Below, one piece after another: positions 1-8,558 of a stretch of 11,222 bases of DNA. Source of the stretch: Antrodiella citrinella (lineage: Eukaryota; Basidiomycota; Agaricomycetes; Polyporales; Steccherinaceae); the NCBI GenBank assembly GCA_004802725.1, contig SGPM01000482.1, positions 726 through 11,947 of the forward strand, read 5' to 3'. The notes below the pieces were generated by a model. It saw nothing but the letters and a program-made list of their open reading frames with translations. It searched no databases and was not told where the DNA came from. The position numbers and the translations under genes were made by a program. Within the stretch, counting starts at the first letter, position 1, and every line of letters begins with the position of its first letter.

Positions 1-1190
1 CCTCGANGNCNNNGANNNCGCAGNANNCNNNGAATGCNNCNNNTNCCTCNNNTNNNCNGCTGTANGNTCNNNNGNNCANNNNTGCNGNGCTGTCTGTAAC
101 GACAGATGTCAACTTGGGCGCATAATTGGAAGCTTGTTGTGAAAGGGGTCTCTGTATGTTTCGTTGCAGGGTCGAACTGGGAACAAACTTCGATACGNTA
201 CTGGCTCGGTCTGCTGACCTTGGTTTCACATGCATGCANGATGTGCAAAGCGCTAGGGATAGGTACGTGCATAGGGTTCAGTATCATGACAAATACTNAT
301 TCGTATGGATGGTACAGTTTGCGTTCAAAGTTAAAAACACCCAACGCAAACGTTGAAACTTAGGAAGTGGTGCATGTGCTGCAAGGTTCGTGCGGCGTGT
401 TCAGCCTCAGATGCGGGTNGACGCTCAATTCTCAGTTGGCAGACGGACAGTGATTTGTGTTCGTTCTGTAGATGTGTCCGTCAATGCTCTGATTCGTTTC
501 ATTGTGTTCGTCTTTCAGAATTGGATTGTGTTAGATCCCCAGACTGTCTGCCAGNCCGGCTGGTTATTCCCTGAGATCAAGGGGCGCTGTGAGGATCCAA
601 GTTGTATACGACTGAAAGGCACTTACAATTCCTTCCAGATACGTGAGGGGTATGCCAATTCTTGGATGTTTCCTGGNGACTTCACTNGCCAGATTTTCAA
701 CTTCAAGTTACTCGACTGGGNTAGCAGGGGGTGATCGTTGACTGCTCTAGCGTACCACGCAAATGCACAATCGCAGCAACTGGGTGCCTTTCGACTAGGA
801 TAGGATTTCTCCNGAACCATATCTTGGCTCCTAGGTTCTATGTCGTACGCANGTTCTGTCGAACACCTCTGAACGTAGCCGCATTTGCGGTGTCGGCGTG
901 TTTTTCATTATGACTGGTNCGTGCTTTTCCAANGTACAAGTCCAACCAATCGCAACATCACACAAATTTCATCCCAGGTACACGATATGCACGTTAATTT
1001 TCAATTCTGCTGTCTAACTTTGCTCATTATCCNGGAAATTNGATGGGCGTGCACGNCGTACGNCACAGAGGACGAGCTGGTCAGCCTCTTCACAAAAAGA
1101 AGCACGATCGTCAGCCTCCACATCCATTTCAGGCAATCGACGACCCACAAAAGGAANGTGGTTTGGAGGCTGACATGGTTCGAAATTTCA
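1..1190. other. N-rich non-coding region upstream of the orphan gene
   Basis: The first ~95 bases are more than a third N and cannot be interpreted. From about 96 to 1190 single Ns occur every 10-150 bases. Open frames here are short, start at arbitrary ATGs, contain unknown codons and show no recognisable domain or splice-phased continuation, so I see no supportable gene. The right-hand end (about 1075-1200) is a promoter region, described separately. A 7-bp inverted repeat (GACGGAC at 442-448, GTCCGTC at 476-482) is present but too short to assign a role. Confidence 0.55.
1080..1174. promoter_or_regulatory. Triple GTCAGCCTC element upstream of the TATA box
   Basis: GTCAGCCTC occurs at 1080-1088 and 1110-1118, and its reverse complement lies in 1166-1174. 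The second and third copies extend to a perfect 11-bp inverted pair (1110-1120 and 1164-1174) separated by 43 bp. All three sit within about 115 bp upstream of the TATA box of the gene starting at 1336. This is seen directly; a role as a transcription-factor site is inference. Confidence 0.4.
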
Positions 1191-1192
1191 GG

Positions 1193-1199
1193 TATAAAA
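1193..1199 (+). promoter_or_regulatory. TATA box of the orphan gene
   Basis: A TATAAAA match lies 137 bp before the ATG at 1336. A transcription start about 30 bp downstream would leave a pyrimidine-rich 5' leader of roughly 110 nt, which fits the C/T-rich sequence at 1215-1335. Confidence 0.6.
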
Positions 1200-1335
1200 G
1201 ACCNCGATTCCCCGCATTTTCCTCTCCACGCATCTTGACTTCGCGCCGCATCTACCAGTGCACCCCCTGCCTAACAGCAACCTAGCTTCACAGCAACTCA
1301 GTCTCTCACTTCTCTCAACACCCTCCCTCATCATC

Positions 1336-2970
1336 ATGTTCATCTTCTANCTGCTCTATGCAGGTGCGGCGGCGGTCCTGAGCTTCGTCAACATGCTTTC
1401 GATCGCCGCTCTCGTCCCCGTTCAGGTCTTGGAATTGGTCAACACCCCGGTCTTCTGGTTCATCTCTGGTCTCATCGATCTCGGAATTCGCCCTGCGCCC
1501 CAAGCCCTCGTCCAGGTCGCCTCGTCGAGCTTCTTCAATTCGATCTCTGCCGTGCCCTTCGACGCCCACTCGGTGTTTGTTCGCCGTCCCGCCGTGGTCC
1601 CCTCGGTCATCGTCCCTACCACCACTGCGCTCGCTGTCCGCCCCACCCTGGAAGTCGCCCTCGTCACTGTCGAGTCCGAGTCCGCGGAGATCTGTGGTTG
1701 GTTCCCCGTCGGTCCTATCGCCCTCTCTGACGTCGTCACCACTCCTGTCGCCTCCCAGGTTCCCTCGTCATCGGTCACTTCGTCCTTGTCCTCGTCCTCG
1801 TCCTCGTCTTCAACGTCAACGTCAACGTCAACGTCAACCTCCGAGTCCGTCTCGTCTGCCCTGAAGTCCATCGTCTCCCGGACTTCTACCTCCAGAGTNT
1901 TCTTCGGTACGTTCGCGACTGTTCTGCTTGCCACGTTCGTATTGGCTGCGCTGAGCGCGTCATGCGGCTNGTTTGAGCGTCTTTCGTGTCGTATCCGGGG
2001 TTCGTTCGTCTGGTTCGTGGCAGNTCNTGNCAGGNNTNGNNNNCNTNGNNTCCNTGNNGNNCATGNNGANNNTNNTNNNTNTCTTCGCTGTCTTCGCCGT
2101 CTTCGTTGCTCATATGATCGACAGGACCCCAAGGTTGACGACGTGAAACAGAAGAAGCGCACGCGACGCGGCGGCAGACACGCCAGATCCAGGAAACTGC
2201 GTGAAGCTGCGGCTCTTCAGGACAACAACGGTACTACTCAGGCAACGGCAACTTTGATTCAGGATATCCCTCAGGCGTCTCAGACATCTACGGCTCAGGC
2301 GGTTCAGGCTAAGGCAGCTATCACTTCGACTCAGGCTACTCAAGCTGCAGAGACTTCTGTAGTCTCGAAGAAGCGACACTCTGGAGGATGGCGGTCCAAG
2401 AACGCTCGGGCCAAGCGAAAGGCAACGTACGAGGCAGAACGACAGGCACTCGCGCAGCTCACGGCTACAGCTCTCCCAGTCACTATCGACGATGTCACCG
2501 AGGTTCAAGAATCCTCCTCGTCGGCTACTGTTCTTCCCGCCACTGTGGTCGATTCCGCCAAGTCTGAAGAGTCCGCTCCACCGACTCTCTCGGCCAACTT
2601 GTGTGTTCCGGTCATCCACAACCTCGACGTTCAAGATTTCCCCTCGCTCGCTATCTCTGCCGCATCTTTGACGACCAAGGCCCATCGACGCTCCCTGAAA
2701 GCGGACCTTCCGTACACCCGCAAGTCGGCTTTCCAAGGACACCTCGACCGCATCCTGTCGCCCGAGCTCCGGTTCACCAACGAGTACCCATCACTGGACT
2801 GCTTCGTCGTCTCCAAGGCTTGTTCTCTCCGGCCCGCGACGTTCCAGCGATCCATCCCGGTGTTGGCACCCCTTCCGTTCGACAACGGCGACTCGATGAA
2901 CCACGCCTTCCTTGCCTGGTGGGCTCAGCGGTATGGCAGGCCGCTTTACGCTGTTGTTGTCTCACGCTAA
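1336..2970 (+). CDS. Orphan Ser/Thr-rich protein with N-terminal membrane segments
   Basis: An uninterrupted frame of 544 codons starts at the first ATG after the TATA box and ends in TAA directly followed by TAG. I do not recognise the family. Visible parts are: hydrophobic residues from about 5 to 50, with one or two possible membrane helices or a signal anchor; a Ser/Thr tract at about 142-175; a second hydrophobic helix at about 189-208; an unreadable N-rich patch (2024-2080, roughly residues 230-249) followed by a Leu-Arg-Cys repeat; a strongly basic stretch near 268-290; a Gln/Ala/Thr low-complexity segment to about 340; a second basic stretch near 344-375; and a more globular-looking C-terminal part from about 420. 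C-ending codons dominate, suggesting good expression. Codon 5 is TAN, presumably Tyr; if it were a stop, translation would have to begin further in. An intron over the N-rich patch cannot be excluded. Confidence 0.65.
   Translation: MFIFXLLYAGAAAVLSFVNMLSIAALVPVQVLELVNTPVFWFISGLIDLGIRPAPQALVQVASSSFFNSISAVPFDAHSVFVRRPAVVPSVIVPTTTALAVRPTLEVALVTVESESAEICGWFPVGPIALSDVVTTPVASQVPSSSVTSSLSSSSSSSSTSTSTSTSTSESVSSALKSIVSRTSTSRXFFGTFATVLLATFVLAALSASCGXFERLSCRIRGSFVWFVAXXXRXXXXXXXXXHXXXXXXLRCLRRLRCSYDRQDPKVDDVKQKKRTRRGGRHARSRKLREAAALQDNNGTTQATATLIQDIPQASQTSTAQAVQAKAAITSTQATQAAETSVVSKKRHSGGWRSKNARAKRKATYEAERQALAQLTATALPVTIDDVTEVQESSSSATVLPATVVDSAKSEESAPPTLSANLCVPVIHNLDVQDFPSLAISAASLTTKAHRRSLKADLPYTRKSAFQGHLDRILSPELRFTNEYPSLDCFVVSKACSLRPATFQRSIPVLAPLPFDNGDSMNHAFLAWWAQRYGRPLYAVVVSR
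1784..1838 (+). repeat. In-frame hexanucleotide microsatellites
   Basis: Two adjoining hexamer arrays lie in the orphan gene: TCCTCG-type units to about 1808 (poly-Ser), then CAACGT-type units at 1811-1838, four full copies plus a part (alternating Ser-Thr). Being multiples of three, length changes would alter the Ser/Thr tract without shifting frame. Confidence 0.8.
2024..2108 (+). repeat. Unresolved N-rich patch and 9-bp repeat in the orphan gene
   Basis: Positions 2024-2080 alternate resolved and unresolved bases. Immediately after, from 2082, three copies of a 9-bp unit (TCTTCGCTG, TCTTCGCCG, TCTTCGTTG) encode a Leu-Arg-Cys/Arg pattern. The patch may be an extended, variable version of this repeat that collapsed in assembly; the frame stays open across it. 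Confidence 0.45.
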
Positions 2971-3583
2971 TAGCACACTACGAGTTCTCTCTTGTGGTTT
3001 TGGCTTGGCGGCGATCTCTTGCGCTCCTCAAGAACCCCTCCACGTTCACGCATACGCGGTCCCTTGAGGGCTCTTCCCTTCCGACCCGTACTTCTCACGT
3101 TGGGCATCTGGATCAAGTACAACGTCGGGGGAAGAGTTCGCGTGAATGGGTGGTGGTGGTCGGTGGTCGGTGTGGATCGGAGGAAGACCTTCTCGACATA
3201 TAATCCAAAAACATGTAGGTTCGCTTCATTTCTTTTGCTTCGATTTGTAACTGGATCATATACTTATGTACGGACTCGGTTTCATCTACCTCTCGATTTG
3301 TATTGGATCTAGGACTGTTTCATTTTTCTTATTTCGATTTGTGACTAGGATCTTATGTATTGCCTGGATTTGTCTTGGTTTCTTTTTCTTCTCGTTTTGT
3401 ATGGATACGATTCTGTGTGCTCATGGATTGGTTTGTACGGACCTTCATTATGCCAGTGTACTATGGACTGGGGTCTCGTTTTGTATCTGACACGACTTTG
3501 TACTACGTATACTTCACTGTGGCATGACTCTGTATTGAATGGGATTTGTTCGTCACTATCCTTCTCCTCGACCGACGAAATGG
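2971..3583 (+). other. T-rich probable 3' UTR with a recurring motif
   Basis: No plausible gene is seen. From about 3220 the + strand is T/G-rich and repeats a degenerate motif close to CGATTTGTAACTGGATC: clear copies begin at 3241, 3294 and 3335, weaker CGTTTTGTAT forms at 3393 and 3477. Spacing is irregular (41-84 bp), so this is not a clean tandem array. It probably forms the 3' UTR or terminator region of the gene ending at 2970, and lies tail-to-tail with the small gene on the other strand. Confidence 0.4.
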
Positions 3584-3886
3584 TTAATCATTAAGACACG
3601 GTCGTCGAGAGTAACATTCCGTTCCATACGTCTTGCCCTTCCTCTCCGATCGGAGCGCGACGACGCATGATCGTGGCCCCGGCGGCAGTTGTTTCTCCTC
3701 TTCCACTCCCAGGTCGAGGTCGCCAGCAAAAATCTTGATTTGACTTCCTTGAATCGTTCCATCTGTGACATCCTTTCCCTGAGGCTAGTAATGAAAATGG
3801 AGCGAAAGGGATGCACGACTCACAAGTCTAGGCTGCCAATAGGCTGGTCCATTGAGCCTTGAGGTCAACTTGAGGTCCTCTTCCAT
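3584..3886 (-). CDS. Putative small two-exon protein, 85 aa, unknown
   Basis: Read on the minus strand, exon 1 is 3886-3824 (21 codons beginning MEEDLKLTSRLNGPAYW) and exon 2 is 3778-3584 (64 codons plus TAA). The 45-bp intron has a GTGAGT donor and a GCCTCAG acceptor and is phase 0, so both exons join in one open frame. The product is hydrophilic with a motif GSQIKIFAGDLDLG and a basic, Cys-containing C-terminus; no family recognised. It is divergent from the TupA-like gene (206 bp between starts) and convergent with the orphan gene. The case rests on good splice signals and phase plus 64 open codons, so chance is possible. Confidence 0.4.
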
Positions 3887-4029
3887 GCCGCGCCCATTAG
3901 CTTCCAGTCACCAATTCTGAAAGTTCCGAACACTTTGATTTCCTTTCCATGCTCAGTGTCGGAGTGCGTTCCCCGCGTATGTCCATTGAGAGGGTAACAT
4001 GATGTACGTGTTCTCCGCTGGGGTTGTCG

Positions 4030-4037
4030 TATATAAG
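4030..4037 (+). promoter_or_regulatory. TATA box of the TupA-like gene
   Basis: TATATAAG lies 55 bp before the ATG at 4092, close to ideal spacing for a start of transcription near 4060-4065 and a short leader. It argues against an undetected upstream exon carrying a signal peptide. Confidence 0.6.
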
Positions 4038-4091
4038 AGCGTGTTTGCCTGATCTTTCAAGCAGTATCCGCATTGACCACAACTTTTTATC

Positions 4092-5352
4092 ATGGCTGGC
4101 ATCGTTATCCACTCGTACGTCCTTTCTTCCCCTATGGATGTTTGCATGTACTGACTGAGTACTCTCATTGCAGGCAACTCGGTGTCTCTCTGCAGACCGA
4201 CAGTAACCAGGTTCAAAACCTCGTTCTCGGCTCTACGGGACCCACAGCTTCCACCCATGCTTCTACGCTGATACCACAAGCCACCTACGATGGCGGGTAC
4301 GCCAACGCCAAGTCTGTTCGCCTCCGTGTGGCCAACGGAGGAGCGGGGCAGTCGGGGCTCATCAAAGCTTTCGCTGACGCGTTCATCAAGGCGCAGGTTG
4401 CGAAAGGTGTTGAGCCTTTCAAGGTGAATCAAATTATGGTGTACGTGGTAGAGATGTACTGATGTTCCTTTGTTTCGTAGGTGGAGTGGTATCTGGGCGA
4501 TACTACGCAGAGTCTGCAGTATCTCGCTGCGAAGTATGTCGATGTTGCGTTCACATACAACAAGGCAGCGGAGGAGGCGTCGGTCAACAGTGGGGTCTCC
4601 GTTCAGAGGATCCTCGTTTTCCTTGTCAGTCTATCATTCTCTTCCTGGACGCACATCTATCTGAGTCTTGTGCGGCGTAGGATCACTTTATCTTAGCTGG
4701 ACCGAAGTCAAATCCAGCCAACTTATTGGACAAAGACAGCGCGTCGGATATGTTCAACAAACTCGTCGCTTCTGGAAACGCCGACATTGTTGTGCGTATC
4801 GCGTTGCTTCCAGGAATTGGACAGCTTTATTCATAAGCATGTTGCAGCTCCCTCCCGACCCCGCAGTGCGACCTCCGACGCGTTTTTTGTCTCGCTTTGA
4901 CAAAAGCGCGACGAACATCAAGGAGAGCGAGCAATTCATCGCGATTGGTCAGGTAAAGTTAACCACCTTACTGGCTCGCATGATACTCAATTGTACGCGC
5001 CAAGGTCCCATGGGCACTCGCCTACTCGTCGTGGTACCACCAATACCCGAGGTTCCCACTGCAGGCCCTGCAAGCCGCGTCGGTTCTCTCCGAGTACACT
5101 CTCACCGATCGCGGGACATGGCTCTCCAGTCCTGACGAAGTCACGAACAACTTGAAGAACTACAAGACAGGCTCCGACAAGGCCCCAGAGTTGTACAACC
5201 CGTGCTGTGCGCTGGATAGCACGGATCCCCAGGACAAGGATTTGACGAAGACCTTCATGGCATGGCTGGTTGCGCTCGATGGAGGACAGAAGGTCGTGAG
5301 GGAGTTCAAGAAGAAAGGGGAGATTTTGTACACGCCAGCAGTGACGAAGTAG
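4092..5352 (+). CDS. TupA-like periplasmic-binding-fold protein (tungstate-binding type)
   Basis: Six exons join in phase: 4092-4114, 4174-4423, 4481-4624, 4681-4791, 4848-4952, 5005-5352, giving 326 aa. All five introns are 52-59 bp with GT and AG ends. The family is the PBP-like domain related to bacterial TupA, the substrate-binding subunit of tungstate ABC importers. Visible motifs: RVANGGAGQSGLI near residues 70-82 (first ligand loop), an EWYLGDTT segment, DHFILAGP, then FLSRFDKSATNIKE (TupA-type second ligand loop), PWALAYSSWYHQYPRFPLQAL, and YTLTDRGTWLSS, close to the TupA C-terminal signature. Bacterial TupA is exported; here the start gives MAGIVIHS and no hydrophobic leader, so the product appears cytosolic. 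No transporter partner is nearby. Ligand (tungstate, molybdate or another anion) is inference from the family. Bacterial ancestry by transfer is plausible, but the introns show long residence in a fungal genome. Confidence 0.85.
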
Positions 5353-5440
5353 AGGATTCGGGCTGAAGTAGATGATTTCCCGGAACAATCCATTGAAATT
5401 CTAGAGAACGCACTGTACACTCGTAATACACACCCATAAA

Positions 5441-6414
<974 letters not shown>

Positions 6415-6435
6415 CGTGAAGATGTGTTGGGACAA

Positions 6436-6441
6436 TTTATA
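6436..6441 (-). promoter_or_regulatory. TATA-like site close to the thymidylate synthase start
   Basis: TATAAA reads on the minus strand only 21 bp before the ATG at 6414. With usual 25-35 bp TATA-to-start spacing, transcription would begin at or after the ATG, so it may be unused, or the leader is extremely short. Confidence 0.3.
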
Positions 6442-6469
6442 AAGTTGAAATCAAGTTGCAAGTTTCGAG

Positions 6470-6498
6470 ACGCGTCCGAGTCGCGTTACCCGACGCGT
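6470..6498. promoter_or_regulatory. MluI cell-cycle box (MCB) cluster of thymidylate synthase
   Basis: Two perfect ACGCGT sites (6470-6475 and 6493-6498) flank a one-mismatch TCGCGT (6481-6486), spaced 11 and 12 bp, about one helical turn apart. They lie 56-84 bp upstream of the thymidylate synthase ATG. In fungi ACGCGT is bound by the MBF complex (Mbp1/Swi6 family), which drives G1/S transcription, and yeast thymidylate synthase is a classic target. Repeated GTCAC motifs at 6501, 6513 and 6531 lie just beyond. Sites are seen; function is inferred. Confidence 0.7.
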
Positions 6499-6639
6499 TT
6501 GTCACGGTAACGTCACCGAGAAACAGTCTGTCACGTCGGCGAGTTGCGCACCTTGTGCCTTCTTCTTCTCTATAACTGCTTCAATCACATATTAATGCCT
6601 CATCTCCTGGCCGCAGTAACTGATGTTGCGATTCTGTAG

Positions 6640-7027
6640 CAAATTTGGCCCCCTTGGAGTACTGAAGTTACCTCAGTAAACTGGTCGTCTCATCGGATTC
6701 GGAGGCTGGCTGCAAAAACCTTCGAGTCCAAATTCATGCCATGGCTGAATGACATCAGGGATACGCATCGATATTTCTCAAAGGATACTGGTACAGTGAG
6801 TTTTTCTTCTGCGAAGTTTGTGTACCGCTTTCACTGAAACGTCAGCTACTTTCAAGGATTGGGTGGCACAGTTTCTCAGTGCTGACTACGAGAATAACCA
6901 ACGTTGCATCATCGATCTGCTTACAGATCCTATCTGGCTCACAGCGACATATGGTCGCGAACTCGTTGACTTGATAAATTCGACGTCCTGTAGGGCAGTG
7001 ACGATGAGAATAAGTATGGTCAGCTGA
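6640..7027 (+). pseudogene. Fragment of an unrecognised spliced gene
   Basis: An open frame preceded by TAG at 6637-6639 (usable as a splice acceptor) runs to 6795, where a strong GTGAGT donor sits. A 61-bp intron (6796-6856, ending TTTCAAG) brings it in phase to a second open stretch ending at TGA 7025-7027; a 55-bp variant (6791-6845) also keeps phase. The peptide looks like helical protein (KFMPWLNDIRDTHRYF, DWVAQFLSADYENNQR, CIIDLLTDPIWLTATYGREL). No upstream exon with an ATG joins in phase; the only in-frame Met in the first exon is at 6736, which would give about 76 aa. A further donor-like GTAGGG near 6994 could extend it to about 7100. I do not recognise the family; it could be a small gene or a gene relic. 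Confidence 0.35.
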
Positions 7028-7372
7028 GCCGCAGACATCATCTCAACCTCTTCACAGCTCCTACTTCGCAGACAACAGAAATCTTCGCATTGGATTATCT
7101 AAGAACTCGAGTAAAACGTTTGCAATGTGATGCCTCTTCCTTCACTTGCTTCTCGACACCGAGACGAAGAATCCCCTCGCGGCCGTTTCTCTGAGACCTT
7201 GACATTGTCAGTGGCATCTTCCCATGGCTCGTTGCCGTCTTCTTCCACTTCCTCTGCCTATCCACGCATGGTTCACCCTGCGAACTTCGGCCAATTTTCT
7301 TCTGCGTGCCATGGTATAAGAACTACAATTCCGTCGGACTGTCTAACCATCGACCCCTTCATCTGTTGCAGA
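7028..7372 (+). other. Region upstream of the lysozyme
   Basis: No supportable gene. The frame open from 7127 into the lysozyme lacks family similarity and precedes a clear signal peptide, so it is probably leader and promoter. A TATA box is listed separately. Confidence 0.4.
7315..7320 (+). promoter_or_regulatory. TATA box of the lysozyme gene
   Basis: TATAAG lies 52 bp before the ATG at 7373, the same geometry as the TupA-like gene. The stretch from 7314 also resembles an intron ending TTGCAG at 7371, but splicing it would create an immediate TGA, so the promoter reading is preferred. Confidence 0.5.
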
Positions 7373-8459
7373 ATGAGAACCATTGGATTCGTGATTCTGG
7401 CCGCTGCATCGCTCGCTGTAGCGACCCCGACGCTTGATAAGCGCGCCGCACCCTCTGGCATCGACGTGTCTCATTTCCAGGGCGCCGTGGACTTCAACAC
7501 CGCCAAAGCCAATGGCATTGTGTTCACTTATATCAAGGCTACAGAGGGAACGAGTGCGTGCTGCCACAATATACTATTTGGCCTGTCAATGATCTTATCA
7601 TTTCTGCCCAGCTTTCATCGACCCGGAGTTCAATACAAACTTTGTCGCTGCAACGAACGCCGGTCTCATCCGTGGAGGGTATCTTTTTGCCCATCCTGAT
7701 ATCTCGTCGGGTGCTACCCAGGCCGATTTCTTCCTCGCGCATGGGGGTACATACGCTTTTCGCTTACCCTCGAGTGCTTGCTGACACAGCGCAATGTTTT
7801 CGGCGGATGGTCGAGTGACGGTATAACGCTACCGGGTACCCTAGATATCGAGAGTAGGTCGTGCTCTGTGAAAAGTCAAACTTGCCATAAACACGATTCG
7901 TCCTCAGATAACCCAAGCGGGGCCGAGTGTCATGGTTTGAGTGCCTCTGCTATGGTATCTTGGATACAGGATTTCTCGAACACGTATCATTCTGCGACTG
8001 GAGTGTGAGTATCCGCCATACCTCTGTCCGCTCGTTTTTGAACCCTTTATGTAGCTTTCCAGGTCAGTGTCGAGCTTCCTTCCTTACGATACCACATCGC
8101 CGACATCGTTGATCCAGTAATCTACACCACGACGAGCTGGTGGACGTCATGCACAGGCAATAGCGCTGCGATTTTGGGTCCACGAACCCGCTCTGGATCG
8201 CGCATTTCGCGTCAGCCGTTGGCACGCTCCCCGCCGGGTGGTCGTGAGGGTCAACTCTTTGAGATGGTACAATGGTATTGACAGTGAGCACGTTGTAGAT
8301 TCAACACGTTCTGGCAGTTTGCAGATTCTGGGCCGAATCCCGGAGACCAAGATCAATTCAATGGGGACTTGGCTGGCCTGCAGAGGTGAGCTCAACTTCG
8401 CAGACATAGGACAAACTCCATCTAACGATATGGAATTCATACTCGCCAAGGGCTCATAA
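7373..8459 (+). pseudogene. GH25 lysozyme, secreted type, apparently broken
   Basis: GH25 (Chalaropsis-type) enzymes cleave bacterial peptidoglycan. Exon 1 (7373-7553) encodes a signal peptide, a Kex2-like Lys23-Arg24, then GIDVSHFQGAVDF and FTYIKATEGT. Exon 2 (7612-7746) carries FIDPEFNTNF, GGYLFAHP and ADFFLAHGG. Exon 3 (about 7803-7853) has GWSSDGITLPGTLDIE with the catalytic DxE. Exon 4 (7908-8004) has NPSGAECHGLSASAMVSWIQ. Exon 5 (8063-8243) has PVIYTTTSWW, then, in another frame, GSTNPLWIAHFASAVGTLPAGW. Exon 6 (8299-8385) has FWQFADSGPNPGDQDQFNG; the end LAKGS is at 8441-8459. Lesions: the phase-required acceptor at 7801-7802 is CG, not AG; the last at 8439-8440 is AT; and two extra bases (8171-8172) shift frame in exon 5. 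The exon 4-5 join is in phase only with a weak GTGTGA donor at 8003, adding about 16 residues. Multiple lesions suggest a pseudogene; poor sequence quality is the alternative. Confidence 0.7.
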
Positions 8460-8558
8460 ACTACAATCTGATCGTACACATACAGTAGGCACTACCAGCT
8501 GTTACAATTTTGTTAGCATGGTACTGAGAAGATATATTCATGCGGGAGTCGGCATACG

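Noticed and set aside
1176..1192. GGTTCGAAAT resembling a tRNA T-loop/B box
   Set aside because: No pairing stem, no A box or acceptor stem around it.
1422..2162. Long minus-strand acidic frame and other frames across the orphan gene
   Set aside because: They arise from the Ser/Thr hexamer repeats and strong codon bias of the + strand gene; no promoter or motif supports them.
2110..3203. Overlapping frames on both strands at the 3' half of the orphan gene (minus 2110-2742, plus 2601-3203)
   Set aside because: Low-complexity Ser/Leu/Arg or Pro/Arg translations typical of shadow frames of a GC3-rich gene.
3887..4030. Minus-strand open stretch containing EIKVFGTFRIGDWKLMG
   Set aside because: It has no start codon, cannot be joined in phase to the small gene at 3584-3886, and lies in the promoter of the TupA-like gene.
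3953..4432. 159-codon minus-strand open frame
   Set aside because: It overlaps exons 1-2 of the TupA-like gene and its TATA box, has no recognisable motif, and is explained as the shadow of that gene.
7314..7371. Possible intron (GTATAAG...TTGCAG) joining an upstream exon to the lysozyme
   Set aside because: Splicing gives an immediate TGA, while a clear signal peptide begins at 7373 and TATAAG is well placed as a TATA box.
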